A stretch of 64,000 bases of DNA. Source: Micromonospora vinacea (GTDB lineage Bacteria > Actinomycetota > Actinomycetes > Mycobacteriales > Micromonosporaceae). Below the pieces are notes generated by a model. It did not search any database and had not been told where the DNA came from. It was given only the letters and a program-made list of their open reading frames with translations. Below are positions 17,601-24,776 of this stretch, one piece after another; within the stretch, counting starts at the first letter, position 1, and each line of letters begins with the position of its first letter. Location of the stretch: contig NZ_JADOTY010000001.1 in assembly GCF_015751785.1 (NCBI RefSeq), positions 6,820,001 through 6,884,000 on the forward strand, given 5' to 3'. A program made the translations under genes and the position numbers.

Positions 17601-17650
17601 TGTTTCCCGCCCGCCCATGCCTCGACTGTGCCCAGGATCCGAAACTCCAC
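14609..17650 (-). CDS. AfsR-type SARP transcriptional regulator (BTAD, NB-ARC, TPR)
   Basis: 1013 residues from a GTG at 17650. An OmpR-like winged helix (about 1-90; RILGTVEAWAGGKQVDLGSR) is followed by the bacterial transcriptional activation domain (about 97-245; IDAHRFTDLI to RKRLAGDLGLDPAP). The NB-ARC ATPase has Walker A GTAGVGKTAL (about 299-308) and Walker B RVLLVLDNVRD (about 376-386). A winged-helix segment and a C-terminal TPR superhelix (about 640-1005) complete the AfsR layout. SARPs activate secondary-metabolism or morphogenesis genes by binding 11-bp-spaced direct repeats; ATP and TPR contacts gate activity. It is more diverged from the three SARPs at 45-61 kb than they are from each other. 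No obvious target cluster is adjacent. Confidence 0.93.
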   Translation of the reverse strand: MEFRILGTVEAWAGGKQVDLGSRKQRLVLAVLLLEPNRMVPLDRLVDLAWGEDVPASARASIQTLVSRLRAALRQVGDGPAIVGRGAGYVIHVDPLVIDAHRFTDLILAARSSDDERAVELFDQALALWHGEALAGVASTEVAERLCGHLDEARWTALEDRLDAQLRLGDGRRLLAELTRLVTDHPLRQRLVGQLMLALHRDGRTAAALDVYRTLRKRLAGDLGLDPAPKLMRLESAILRADPALDPAARPMDTSPPEPVRPAQLPPAAHGFAGRAEELARLDTALESASGMKIWVISGTAGVGKTALALHWAHRHRERFPGGQLYLDLRGFDAEHDPLSESAGLLQLLSSLGVDHRLIPADAAGRAALFRSLLAGQRVLLVLDNVRDAAQVNALIPSAGTVILTSRQRLGELIARTGAQTLSLSVLTAADSRRLLEAALGVDQVATEAAAAGKLADLCGHLPLALRIAVANIVAVPKAEITGLVQELSDGDRLAGFTVDGAEESAVTRAFASSYWALPAEHRLLFRRLGLLPGPTFTALPASVAAGLPPARTDRLIKALAAAHLIEQYTRGRFRLHDLLRRYAVGRALVEDTAVELEHARGLVLDHYLHTADAAGRQLISHFLRLPRKVENGISFPDNNSALAWLDAEWPTLAAAVGQAAARGPRPLAWHIADALRAYFHQRGHRTEWVEMASLGLEAAHGEGDERAQAAMHQSIALAYVNMGHYAEAQDHLDSALRRNAADGWHEGRAAVLNNLSAVHQRLGNPHASIDCGLESLDLQHELGNGAGSAMTLANLGFAYWQLGLLDKALEHFGRALELGERQRASFSVAVLLVDLGNVHRDLGNPDTAEEFYARALAANRELGYHYGEATALSGRALLHCQTGPSEQTLDDARSAVELTRKISDRGTEAWALNALGDVCLRLGLPAEAADHHNRALQVARSTSFRWCEADALRGSAMALLNLDVLDEAEARATLAIDLAHRAGYRLVEARASHALAEIQARLNGASRNSVKE

Positions 17651-17817
17651 GATCCTAACCCCCCGATTGTTCGCCGTTATGCCGCGATCGATTAGATCGA
17701 CCTGGCATTGGACGCGCTGCAGGTTGCGATCCGGCGCAGGCGCTTCAACGTCCCACCAGCCGAATACGAAGCGTTACACGCGATGACCCAACCCCCGCGC
17801 CGTCGTCGCGTGTTCGA

Positions 17818-18171
17818 TCATGCGGTTTGGACGGTGAAGGCCAGCGTCGCCGAGCAGATGACCAACATGGCCGTCGCGTTCAGGAACAGGTTGCGGCCGA
17901 AATCGCGGGCGCGGACGTGCGCCGAGACCGCCACCGCGAAGTAGCAGACCAGCGCCGCAGACACGAGCACCGCCAACGGCGGAACCCAGATCCCGACGAT
18001 GAGCCCAGCCGCTGCGGCAGCCTTGAGCGGGGGGAGAAACTTCCAGAAGCGTTCGGGGAACCGGACGTCGGTCAAACATTGCCGAATGAAGGCGACCGGC
18101 TTTACACATAGCAGCGCGTCGCAGAGCTGGATCACTGCCAACAAGGCCAGCGGCCACCAGGGTTGCACCAT
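17818..18171 (-). CDS. DoxX-like membrane protein
   Basis: 117 residues starting MVQPWWPLALLAVIQLCDAL. Four predicted membrane helices alternate with short loops (PLKAAAAAGLIVGIWVPPLA, VLVSAALVCYFAVAVSAHV and NLFLNATAMLVICSATLAF). ARDFGR in the third loop resembles the DoxX 'H.R' region. DoxX-like proteins are small quinone- or thiosulfate-linked membrane partners of oxidoreductases. The ATG at 18171 has GAGGAG nine bases upstream; a GTG at 18210 would add 13 residues. It lies downstream of the FAD monooxygenase on the same strand (180-bp gap) and may be its membrane partner. Confidence 0.8.
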   Translation of the reverse strand: MVQPWWPLALLAVIQLCDALLCVKPVAFIRQCLTDVRFPERFWKFLPPLKAAAAAGLIVGIWVPPLAVLVSAALVCYFAVAVSAHVRARDFGRNLFLNATAMLVICSATLAFTVQTA

Positions 18172-18351
18172 CTCGAAGGACTCCTCAGGTAATGGGTCAT
18201 GATCAACCACACTGGACGTGAATGGAGCCTCACCATGTCGGACAACGGTGACCCGCCATCGTCTACGGCCCGTTCTCGACTTCTGCTGCCGTGCCAGTCA
18301 GCCACCCTGCCTCAGCGGAAAGGCTCAGCCCTCCTCGGTGTCTTGGCCTTC

Positions 18352-19986
18352 TCACGTGCCCGGCTGTCGTCGGGTGGCGGCAGCGGGTGGGGGGTGCGCG
18401 CCCGCGCCGAGGACGTGCTTGGCCACCGCGTCGGCGCAGGGGGTGTGCGCGCGCCAGTGGAGGTAGCCGTCCGGGCGAATGAGCAGCGCTGTGCCGGGCT
18501 TTGCTCGGTAGGCCCGGCGAAACGTCCCGTCGCGGTCGATGACCACCCGGCCGGAGAACGACGTCGACCGCGCGGGCGTGATCAAGCAGGTGTGCACCTC
18601 GTCGGGAAGAGCATCACAGTCGAGGCGGCCGGCGGAGGCGTCGCCAACGAGGAGCAGCGTCCATTGTGGCCCGCGCAGTAGGTCGAACAGCCGCAGCGGC
18701 TGCCCGGTTGCGGTATCGACGAGGCGGGCGTCGGGGGCCCGATCGCCGGGTCGGACGCGGCCGCCGGACAGCTCGTCGTCTGCCAGGGGCCCGTCGTGGT
18801 AGCCAATGTCGATCTGGGACACACGAGCGGTGAGCCTGCGGTTGATCGAGGGTCGGCCGAGTAGCGGCAGGAGCAGTCGTTGCACGGCGAACCGGACGAG
18901 TGGGTTGCGGTTGGTGACCACGTCGAGGATGTTGGTGCTTTGCGCCAACGCACGACGGGCGACGGGAAGGCGTTCGGCCGGGTAGGTGTCGAGCAGGGTG
19001 TCGTCGTGGCCGTTGAGGCAGGCGGCCAGCTTCCATCCCAGGTTGTAGGCGTCCTGGATGCCGGTGTTCATTCCCTGCCCTCCGGTGGGCGGGTGCACGT
19101 GCGCGGCGTCGCCGGCGAGCAGGACTCGGCCGCGGCGGTAGTCCTCGACCATGCGGACATTGACCCGGAAGTTCGACAACCAGGTCGCGTCGGAAAGGCG
19201 AACCTGCGGGTGGCCGGTGCGTTCGTCCCAGAGCCGCTGGAGGGCCTCCAGGGTGGGCTCGAGGTCGTCGCCGACGGTGATGCTCGCGCCGATCTGCCAC
19301 TGCCCGGTTCTGGGCAGGCCAGCCAGACCGAGGAACGACCCGTCCGTGCCGAGCCATGCGTGTGAGCGAACGGCTCCGTCGACTTCGGGGTGCCACCCGG
19401 GAACGGTGATGTCACCGAGCAGGTAGCGCTGAGTCTCGTCGGACGAGCCGGCGAACTCCAGGTCCAGTGTGCGGCGCACGATGCTGTGCGCGCCGTCGCA
19501 GCCGACGAGGTAGCGGACGGTCAGATCTTCCCGGCCGCCGTCCGGTGTGGTGACCACGGCGCGCACCGCGTCGTTACCAGCCTTGAACGACTCAAGGCGG
19601 GTGTTGAACCGAATCGCGGAACCGAGTTCGTGCAGCCGCCGCGCGAGCAGCGTGGTGGTGCGCCACTGGGGAATCATCACGATGTTCGGGTACGGCAAGT
19701 CCGCGCGCGGCTCGGCGAGACCGGCGGGTATCTGCGCAAGGCGCCGGCCATCGCGGTACAGGGTGATGTCCTGGCGCGACTGGCCGTGTCCCAGAACCGC
19801 GTCGATAACACCGAGATCGTCAAGCACCTCCAGGCTTCGAGGTTGCAGGCCCTTGCCTCGGGACTGACGAGGCAGTGCGGGCGCGGCCTCGATCAGTACC
19901 GCGCGAACTCCACGGCGGGCCAAATCGACCGCGAGGGTGAGCCCGGTCGGGCCGGCCCCGACGATCAGCACATCGACGGCGGGCAT
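18352..19986 (-). CDS. FAD-dependent aromatic monooxygenase (PheA/TfdB type)
   Basis: 544 residues. The N-terminal FAD-binding Rossmann motif is VDVLIVGAGPTGLTLAVDLA (about 4-23). The DG motif is LVGCDGAHSIVRR. The third FAD motif is VLLAGDAAHVHPPTGGQGMN (about 290-309). The C-terminal 130 residues form the thioredoxin-like domain of phenol-hydroxylase or rifampicin-monooxygenase relatives (RPGDRAPDARLVDTATGQPL). It should use NAD(P)H and O2 to hydroxylate an aromatic or polyketide substrate, either in biosynthesis or in drug inactivation. The start is an ATG preceded by GAAGGAGGAGACAG. It follows tetR (20101-20640), with a possible tiny membrane ORF overlapping both, and precedes a DoxX gene. 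Confidence 0.93.
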   Translation of the reverse strand: MPAVDVLIVGAGPTGLTLAVDLARRGVRAVLIEAAPALPRQSRGKGLQPRSLEVLDDLGVIDAVLGHGQSRQDITLYRDGRRLAQIPAGLAEPRADLPYPNIVMIPQWRTTTLLARRLHELGSAIRFNTRLESFKAGNDAVRAVVTTPDGGREDLTVRYLVGCDGAHSIVRRTLDLEFAGSSDETQRYLLGDITVPGWHPEVDGAVRSHAWLGTDGSFLGLAGLPRTGQWQIGASITVGDDLEPTLEALQRLWDERTGHPQVRLSDATWLSNFRVNVRMVEDYRRGRVLLAGDAAHVHPPTGGQGMNTGIQDAYNLGWKLAACLNGHDDTLLDTYPAERLPVARRALAQSTNILDVVTNRNPLVRFAVQRLLLPLLGRPSINRRLTARVSQIDIGYHDGPLADDELSGGRVRPGDRAPDARLVDTATGQPLRLFDLLRGPQWTLLLVGDASAGRLDCDALPDEVHTCLITPARSTSFSGRVVIDRDGTFRRAYRAKPGTALLIRPDGYLHWRAHTPCADAVAKHVLGAGAHPPPAAATRRQPGT

Positions 19987-20108
19987 CTGTCTCCTCCTTC
20001 TAGGCGATGAACCCCGGTAGCAGTCACGATGCCCAGCGCGAGCGCAACAGCGACGGCAATCACGGCGCCCGTACGCAGGCGGGGGCGCCCGAGTGGGACC
20101 TCAGACAT
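19965..20108 (-). CDS. Possible 47-residue single-helix membrane peptide, coupled to TetR
   Basis: An ATG at 20108 overlaps the tetR stop (ATGTCTGA). The frame runs 47 codons, ending 22 bp inside the FAD monooxygenase gene. The peptide reads MSEVPLGRPRLRTGAVIAVA and continues VALALGIVTATGV: a positively charged start and one strong membrane helix. The overlap arrangement fits translational coupling. There is no good independent ribosome site, and the AAGGAGGAGA inside its 3' end serves the monooxygenase. It could equally be a chance frame in a 114-bp spacer. Confidence 0.3.
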   Translation of the reverse strand: MSEVPLGRPRLRTGAVIAVAVALALGIVTATGVHRLEGGDRCPPSMC

Positions 20109-20640
20109 GGGGAATCAGGTCTGGCAGTAGGTCGAACACCGCACGTCGACTGGCAGCGTCGAGCGGTGGGCGGATGGCGTTCGCTCCGATCAGGAGAAGA
20201 TGCGGCAGCAGGGCGGCGGCACGCGCCCGGGTCGGGTCAAGCACAACGCGGTTCCAGAGGGTCTCGAGGAAAGTGAGCCGTGCGCTGTCGACGCGTTCGA
20301 CCACGCCACGCGCACCGTCGTTCCCGATCGCCCACGCCCGCAGCGCCCGATCCAGCTCGGCGTCGAACAGCTCGTCGAGCCGCGAGGGAAGGGCCCGCAG
20401 GGCGTCGACCGGATCGACGGTCGCGAGCTCGCCTGACAGCCCATCCAACAGGTTGACCTGTCCATGCTCGATATGAGTCAGCAACGCCGCGTGGTAGTCG
20501 GCGACCCCCGTGAAGTGGTGATGGAACGACCCCTTCGTCAGGCCGAGGCGGGCAGCCAGACGGTCGATCCGCAGACCCGCCGGCCCCTCGTCGGTCAATA
20601 CCACGATGCCCTCGCCGAGCCAGAGATCACGTGTTCCCAT
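20101..20640 (-). CDS. TetR-family repressor (internal start in the longer sigma frame)
   Basis: 179 residues from an ATG at 20640. The N-terminal helix-turn-helix is slightly short at the front but clear: IVVLTDEGPAGLRIDRLAAR, then LGLTKGSFHHHFTG, the standard TetR recognition helix. The rest is a helical ligand-binding domain (LLTHIEHGQVNLLDGL to LDAASRRAVFDLLPDLIPHV). It begins 8 bp after a perfect 23-bp palindrome (20648-20670), its likely operator, and is followed by the FAD monooxygenase. The likely arrangement is autorepression plus control of the monooxygenase/DoxX unit. The same frame is open upstream into the ECF sigma gene, so a fused product is possible; see the 20101-21543 entry. 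Confidence 0.82.
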   Translation of the reverse strand: MGTRDLWLGEGIVVLTDEGPAGLRIDRLAARLGLTKGSFHHHFTGVADYHAALLTHIEHGQVNLLDGLSGELATVDPVDALRALPSRLDELFDAELDRALRAWAIGNDGARGVVERVDSARLTFLETLWNRVVLDPTRARAAALLPHLLLIGANAIRPPLDAASRRAVFDLLPDLIPHV

Positions 20641-21543
20641 CAATCGAGCATACCATACGGTATGGTATGCAATCTTGAGTGGACTGAGCATCACGCACCG
20701 AGGCCGCCGGGAGGGACACGGTGCCGCGCTCGTAGGGGTGATGTCGATGCTCGTGACGAGGCCGTCGTGGACGCCGATCCGGATCAATGCGAATGGGTGC
20801 CCACCAGGGGCGATCACCGCTCCCGGGTGACCCTCAACGAGGACCGGGGCGGCGGCCGCGATGCGGTCCACGAACGCCCTGGTCTCCTCCGCGACCGCCC
20901 AGGCGCCCCGGACGACAGGCGCGGTGCCGTCGGCGAGGAATCCGAGGTCGGCCGTGCGGACGACGTCCGGCGCCAGGAGCGTGACGAGCCGCGGGATGTC
21001 GCCGCCACGCGCTGCGGCGAGGAACGCGTCGATGATCTCCATCTGGTGGGCGGATCCCGGCAGGTCGACCGCGGGAGCGTCCCTGAGCCGGATCCGCGCT
21101 CGACTCGCGAGCTTCTTCGCCGCGGCCACCGTCGTGTCGAGCACGGGCCCGATCTCGTCGAACGGGACGGCGAAGAGGTCATGCAGCACGTAGGCCACCC
21201 GCTGCGGGGGAGACAGTTCGTGGAGCACGACCAGCAGCGCCCGGGAGACGTCCTCACGACGGATGAACGCCTCGTCGGCCGCGAGCTGCTCGGCGGGGAT
21301 GTCGTCGGCCGTGAGCGCGACTTCGCGCCGGCGATGGCGGGCGCGAAGCTGGTCGAGGCACAGGCGTGCCGTCACCGTGGTGAGCCAGCCCTCGGGGTTG
21401 ACCAGTTGCGCCGGGTCGGCTGACCGCGCGCGCAGCCAGGCGGCCTGCACCGCGTCTTCGGCATCGTTGTGCGAGCCGACGATGCGATAGGCCAACGACA
21501 TCAGTCGGGCCCTCGATGCCTCGAAGTGTTCGACGAGTTCCAC
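20101..21543 (-). CDS. ECF sigma factor with SnoaL-like tail, frame open into TetR
   Basis: A GTG at 21543, seven bases after AGGTGAC, opens a 480-codon frame. Residues 1-170 are an ECF sigma factor: region 2 (MSLAYRIVGSHNDAEDAVQA, then WLRARS) and region 4 (LLVVLHELSPPQRVAYVLHD, LFAVPFDEIGPVLDTTVAAA). Residues 185-270 are a SnoaL-like domain (MEIIDAFLAAARGGDIPRLV), as in ECF41-type factors, where this tail tunes sigma activity. Normal proteins stop near residue 290. Here about 30 unrelated residues, translated from the TetR promoter and palindrome, lead directly into the TetR frame (301-480). Either a deletion removed the sigma stop, or a sigma-TetR fusion is made. A DoxX gene is divergent at 21664. 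Confidence 0.8.
   Translation of the reverse strand: MELVEHFEASRARLMSLAYRIVGSHNDAEDAVQAAWLRARSADPAQLVNPEGWLTTVTARLCLDQLRARHRRREVALTADDIPAEQLAADEAFIRREDVSRALLVVLHELSPPQRVAYVLHDLFAVPFDEIGPVLDTTVAAAKKLASRARIRLRDAPAVDLPGSAHQMEIIDAFLAAARGGDIPRLVTLLAPDVVRTADLGFLADGTAPVVRGAWAVAEETRAFVDRIAAAAPVLVEGHPGAVIAPGGHPFALIRIGVHDGLVTSIDITPTSAAPCPSRRPRCVMLSPLKIAYHTVWYARLMGTRDLWLGEGIVVLTDEGPAGLRIDRLAARLGLTKGSFHHHFTGVADYHAALLTHIEHGQVNLLDGLSGELATVDPVDALRALPSRLDELFDAELDRALRAWAIGNDGARGVVERVDSARLTFLETLWNRVVLDPTRARAAALLPHLLLIGANAIRPPLDAASRRAVFDLLPDLIPHV
20648..20670. promoter_or_regulatory. 23-bp perfect palindrome, likely TetR operator
   Basis: GCATACCATAC-G-GTATGGTATGC has 11-bp perfect arms around one central base and ends 8 bp before the TetR ATG. 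It contains TATGGTATGC on the coding side, a plausible extended -10. Because the sigma frame crosses it, it is also translated if sigma is read through. It fits TetR autorepression. Confidence 0.78.
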
Positions 21544-21663
21544 GTCTGGTCACCTTTCATGCGTGCCGGGCGTCAGAAGGGGCGAGAGACCACAACCTGA
21601 TGAACCCGCGCACGTGGAGGCACCTGTGAGTTTACCGATTGCTCGATCGCGCTGGCGCGCGTC

Positions 21664-22032
21664 ATGATCGCCGTACTGGAGGGAGTCCTGGTCGTCGCGA
21701 CCATCCTGTGCGCCCTCGCCAACGCCATCGAGGTGACCGCCAAGGTGATCAGGGCCGACTTCGTGATGCGCAACTGCGCCGAGGTCGGGCTGTCCGCGCG
21801 GTGGATCCCCTACCTCGCACTGGTCGAGGGGGCCGGCGTCGTGGGTCTGGTGCTCGGCCTTCTCGGCGTACGTCCCTTCGGATTGGCCGCAGCCCTCGGC
21901 CTCGTCCTGTTCTTCGTCGGCGCGCTCCTGGCTCACGCCCGCACGCGGGCGTTCCACAACATCGCGTTTCCCGCGGTCTTCCTCGTCCTCGCCGTCGCCG
22001 CCGTGGGGCATTTCGCGTCGACGAGCGCCTGA
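21664..22032 (+). CDS. DoxX-like membrane protein
   Basis: 122 residues with four hydrophobic helices: MIAVLEGVLVVATILCALAN, IPYLALVEGAGVVGLVLGLL, GLAAALGLVLFFVGALLAHA and NIAFPAVFLVLAVAAVGHFA. AHARTRAFHNIAF resembles the conserved loop of DoxX-like proteins. The ATG at 21664 lacks a strong ribosome site, so the N-terminus could differ by a few codons. It is divergent from the SnoaL-tailed sigma gene, with 120 bp between starts. That matches the DoxX/sigma arrangement at 28343-30277, so it is a plausible sigma target. Confidence 0.77.
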   Translation: MIAVLEGVLVVATILCALANAIEVTAKVIRADFVMRNCAEVGLSARWIPYLALVEGAGVVGLVLGLLGVRPFGLAAALGLVLFFVGALLAHARTRAFHNIAFPAVFLVLAVAAVGHFASTSA

Positions 22033-22153
22033 TCGATCGCTGATCGGCCTTTGCGGTGCAGGGGCTGAGGGTCCGTGTGACGGGGCCGCCGATCCGTGCC
22101 GCCGAAGAAGATGAGGCGGCTGCACACCCCTGCACGCGCCCGAAAGGACGGAG

Positions 22154-22624
22154 TTCACGCCGATCCCGCGACCCCGACCACTCGGCCGGCGATCCGTCCA
22201 CGGCCGGAGCTTGTCGGGATGGCGTACCCCCAGATGCGCTTGATCCGATCGCCGACGACCTCGAACGCGTACACCGATACGGTGACGCCGTCCTGTTGGG
22301 CGATCAGGCCGGGTTGGCCGTTGACCGTACGCTCCAGGATCGTCAGGACGCGAAGTCTGCCCTCGAGATGGACCAGCGAGCGCACGATCTGCTCGGCGCC
22401 TTCGATCGGGCGGAGCACGGCGCCGACGACGCCGCCGCCGATCGCCGTCGTCGGGGTCGAGAAGGCCGATCAGGGCGTCGATGTCCTTGGCTTCCCAGGC
22501 CTGCTTGAAACGCCTGACGATGTCGGCGCGCCGGGCTGTCGAGGTCGCGGGGGCCCGCGCCGTGGGAATGCGCCGGCGGGCCGGCGGGCCACACGCCGCA
22601 GGGGTACGGCCGACGATGTCGCCG
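22154..22624 (-). pseudogene. Decayed copy of SnoaL-tailed ECF sigma gene (3' half)
   Basis: Read on the minus strand, GDIVGRTPAAC, then ADIVRRFKQAWEAKDIDALI, then RPIEGAEQIVRSLVHLEGRL and QDGVTVSVYAFEVVGDRIKR match residues about 160-305 of the intact sigma factor at 29336-30277 almost word for word. At least three indels break the frame: after PAAC, after GLLDPD, and one base lost at 'ATCTGGGGGTACGCC' near the end. Regions 2 and most of 4 are gone. The upstream edge joins IS3 orfA sequence at about 22625, pointing to loss of the 5' half by insertion or deletion. Confidence 0.78.
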
Positions 22625-22890
22625 CTGGCGGCTGCCTTGCGCAGGATCTCCTTCTCCTGCCGCAGCTCAGCTATCTCGCGCCGCGGACGGGCAATCTCGG
22701 CGTTCCTGTCCACCACCGACAGCCCTTCCGCGGCGGCTGTACCCGTCCCAAACCGCTGCTCCTGCCTACGAACTCAGTGTCGTAGCGACTCGTGACTCAT
22801 ACCCAGCTCACGGACGACCTGAATGATCCGGCCCGACGAGCGGACCAGGTCGACCGCGTCACGCTGGAACTCCTCCGTATGCTCAGTCAT
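22625..22890 (-). mobile_element. IS3-family orfA remnant with nonsense mutation
   Basis: From an ATG at 22890 the reading is MTEHTEEFQRDAVDLVRSSG, RIIQVVRELGMSHESLRH, a TGA at 22774-22776 where the family has Trp, and then VVDRNAEIARPRREIAELRQ and EKEILRKAAA. This is the helix-turn-helix plus leucine-zipper orfA of IS3 elements. It stops at the junction with the sigma remnant, and orfB with its DDE site is absent, so the element cannot move by itself. Confidence 0.72.
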
Positions 22891-22986
22891 GCCCACCAAG
22901 ACACCGCGAAACACCGACACCCGACACGACGTGACGCGCGTCAACACAGGTCATGACGCCGCCGAACAGACGGTCCGCCGTGGCGC

Positions 22987-24048
22987 TCACGGAATCTGCT
23001 TCTCCCCGTTGCCGGATTGGACGAGTCGGAAGAAGACCCGGGCGGCGCTCCGCTGCGCTGCCCGTTGCAGGCGCGCGGCCACCCGATGGTCCGGGTCTGG
23101 CGTGCCGCCGGTGGCCAGGCGCGGGAAGAGGGCTTCGGCGTTGGTGCGGTTGACCGCTCGCAGTTGCCCGAGTTCGAGGCAGGTGTCGATTCCGTTGGCG
23201 AAGTACTGCCCGGCCGGGATGGGCGCGAAGGGCCAGTCGCTGCCGAAAAGCACACGCCCGGGTCGGGCGAAGGCAAGCAGGGTGGGCAGGGCGGCCGGGC
23301 TCGACGACAGTGCGGTGTCGAAGTAGAAGGTGCGGAAGTCGTCCAGGATGTCCAGCGGGCTGCGTGCGGTTTCGGCGGCGATGGCCAGGGCCATGCGGTG
23401 TGAGGCGTAGGGCAGAAAGCCTCCGGCGTGGCTGAGGACGAACCGGATTCTGGGGTATCGCCGGAGGACGCCGGTTCGGACGAGGAGGTAGGCCGCTCGG
23501 GTGGTGTCGAGCAGGAAGTCGGCGGCGAACGGTGGGATGCCGTCGACGGCTGGTCCGGGCAGGTCAGCGGGGTGGACGAAGACGACGGCGGCGCGCTCGT
23601 CCAGGGTCTGCCACAGCGCGTCCTGGTCGGGGCCACCGAGGTAGTCGCCGTTGCTGTTGGCGAGCAGAGTGACGCCGTCGGCGCGGAGTTCGTCGAGGAC
23701 GCGACGGGCCTCGGTGGTGGCGGCCGTGATGTGGGGCATCGGCAGGGTGGCGAAGTACCCGAATCGGGTTGGATGCTCGGCGGCCAGCCCCGCGGCGTAG
23801 TCGTTGAGCTGCCGCGCAAGGTCGCCGGCTTCGGTCGGGCTGGTGAGGAAGCTGGTGCCGGGGGTCGAGACGGACAGCAGGGCCACGGCGGTGCCGAGCA
23901 GGTCCATCTGGTCCAATGCGGACTCGGGTGTCCAGGTGGGCAGCGCCCGACCGCCCGCTGCCGCGATGCCGGCCTCAGCGAGCAGGGCGCGGTAGAAGGG
24001 CGGCAGGATGTGCTGATGGACGTCGATCCTGGCTAACTGGCCGGTCAT
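22987..24048 (-). CDS. Amidohydrolase-2 family protein (ACMSD-like TIM barrel)
   Basis: 353 residues. The metal-site motifs appear in order: HxH in ARIDVHQHILPPFY (about 9-11), His in VVFVHPADLPG (about 167), His in IRFVLSHAGGFLPYASHRMA (about 215) and Asp in GRVLFGSDWPFAP (about 285). This is the ACMSD/amidohydrolase-2 signature: zinc-dependent, non-oxidative decarboxylases or hydrolases of aromatic and lactone-type acids. The cytoplasmic substrate is unknown. The ATG at 24048 follows GAGAGGA. It is immediately downstream of a TetR gene on the same strand (80-bp gap), its likely regulator. The C-terminal 50 residues are Arg/Ala-rich and may be slightly extended relative to the family. Confidence 0.92.
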   Translation of the reverse strand: MTGQLARIDVHQHILPPFYRALLAEAGIAAAGGRALPTWTPESALDQMDLLGTAVALLSVSTPGTSFLTSPTEAGDLARQLNDYAAGLAAEHPTRFGYFATLPMPHITAATTEARRVLDELRADGVTLLANSNGDYLGGPDQDALWQTLDERAAVVFVHPADLPGPAVDGIPPFAADFLLDTTRAAYLLVRTGVLRRYPRIRFVLSHAGGFLPYASHRMALAIAAETARSPLDILDDFRTFYFDTALSSSPAALPTLLAFARPGRVLFGSDWPFAPIPAGQYFANGIDTCLELGQLRAVNRTNAEALFPRLATGGTPDPDHRVAARLQRAAQRSAARVFFRLVQSGNGEKQIP

Positions 24049-24128
24049 GCTGTGGTTCCTCTCGACGCGCTAGACACTGCTGCTGCGGAACGGCTGTGAA
24101 CTCCATCCCCCACCACCGCTGACCGCAG

Positions 24129-24776
24129 CTACGGCTTGGCATGGTCATGGGAAGCCCCTGGGGCCATCCGGAGGGCCGCCTCGTAGACCAGCCGCGCGTG
24201 CAGCTCGAACATCGCCGCGAGATCGACGGCATCGCCGTGGATCTCGCGCTGCAGGAACAGTCCGTCGGCCCCGGCCAGGGCGTACGTCACGACGGTCCGC
24301 ACGTCCGCCGGATCGAGGCCCGGCAGCAGCGTCTCGATCACCTCGATGAACCTCTGTCGGGCGACCTCGCGGACCTGGAGAAACACGGCCCGTCCTCGGG
24401 GCTCCTCGGGCCGCCGCTCCAGGGCGAGCATGAGACCCAGGCGCAGGAAGTCGGGGGCGTTGACGAGCGACGCGGCCACCGCCGCGCCGACGGCGACGAA
24501 ACGCTGCAGCGGCGTACCGGTTTCCTCGCCGGGCAGGTCGAGGGCCGCCAGCCAGGTCTCGAAGCTGCGCTCGATCACTGCGGCGAGCAGGTCGTCCTTG
24601 TCCTTGAAATGCCAGTAGATCGAGCTCGCGGGCAACCCGCAGCGGGCACTCACCGCCGCGATCGAGGTCCCCTCATACCCACGTTCACTCGCGATCTGCA
24701 CGGCGGCGTCGAGGATGCGTTGCCGCGACTCCACGCCGTTGGCGCGCTTCCTGCGCGTGGGCCGTGTCCCTGTCAT
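24129..24776 (-). CDS. TetR-family regulator of the amidohydrolase
   Basis: 215 residues. The N-terminal helix-turn-helix reads RILDAAVQIASERGYEGTSI, then AAVSARCGLPASSIYWHFKD, a textbook TetR domain. The C-terminal domain (LPGEETGTPLQRFVAVGAAV to FELHARLVYEAALRMAP) resembles TetR_C domains of the AcrR type. The ATG at 24776 with GGGAGG seven bases upstream is preferred over the GTG at 24797. A palindrome, AGCGATCGCT, at 24835 lies in the upstream region. It is co-directional with the amidohydrolase 80 bp downstream, so a two-gene autoregulated operon is likely. Confidence 0.9.
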   Translation of the reverse strand: MTGTRPTRRKRANGVESRQRILDAAVQIASERGYEGTSIAAVSARCGLPASSIYWHFKDKDDLLAAVIERSFETWLAALDLPGEETGTPLQRFVAVGAAVAASLVNAPDFLRLGLMLALERRPEEPRGRAVFLQVREVARQRFIEVIETLLPGLDPADVRTVVTYALAGADGLFLQREIHGDAVDLAAMFELHARLVYEAALRMAPGASHDHAKP

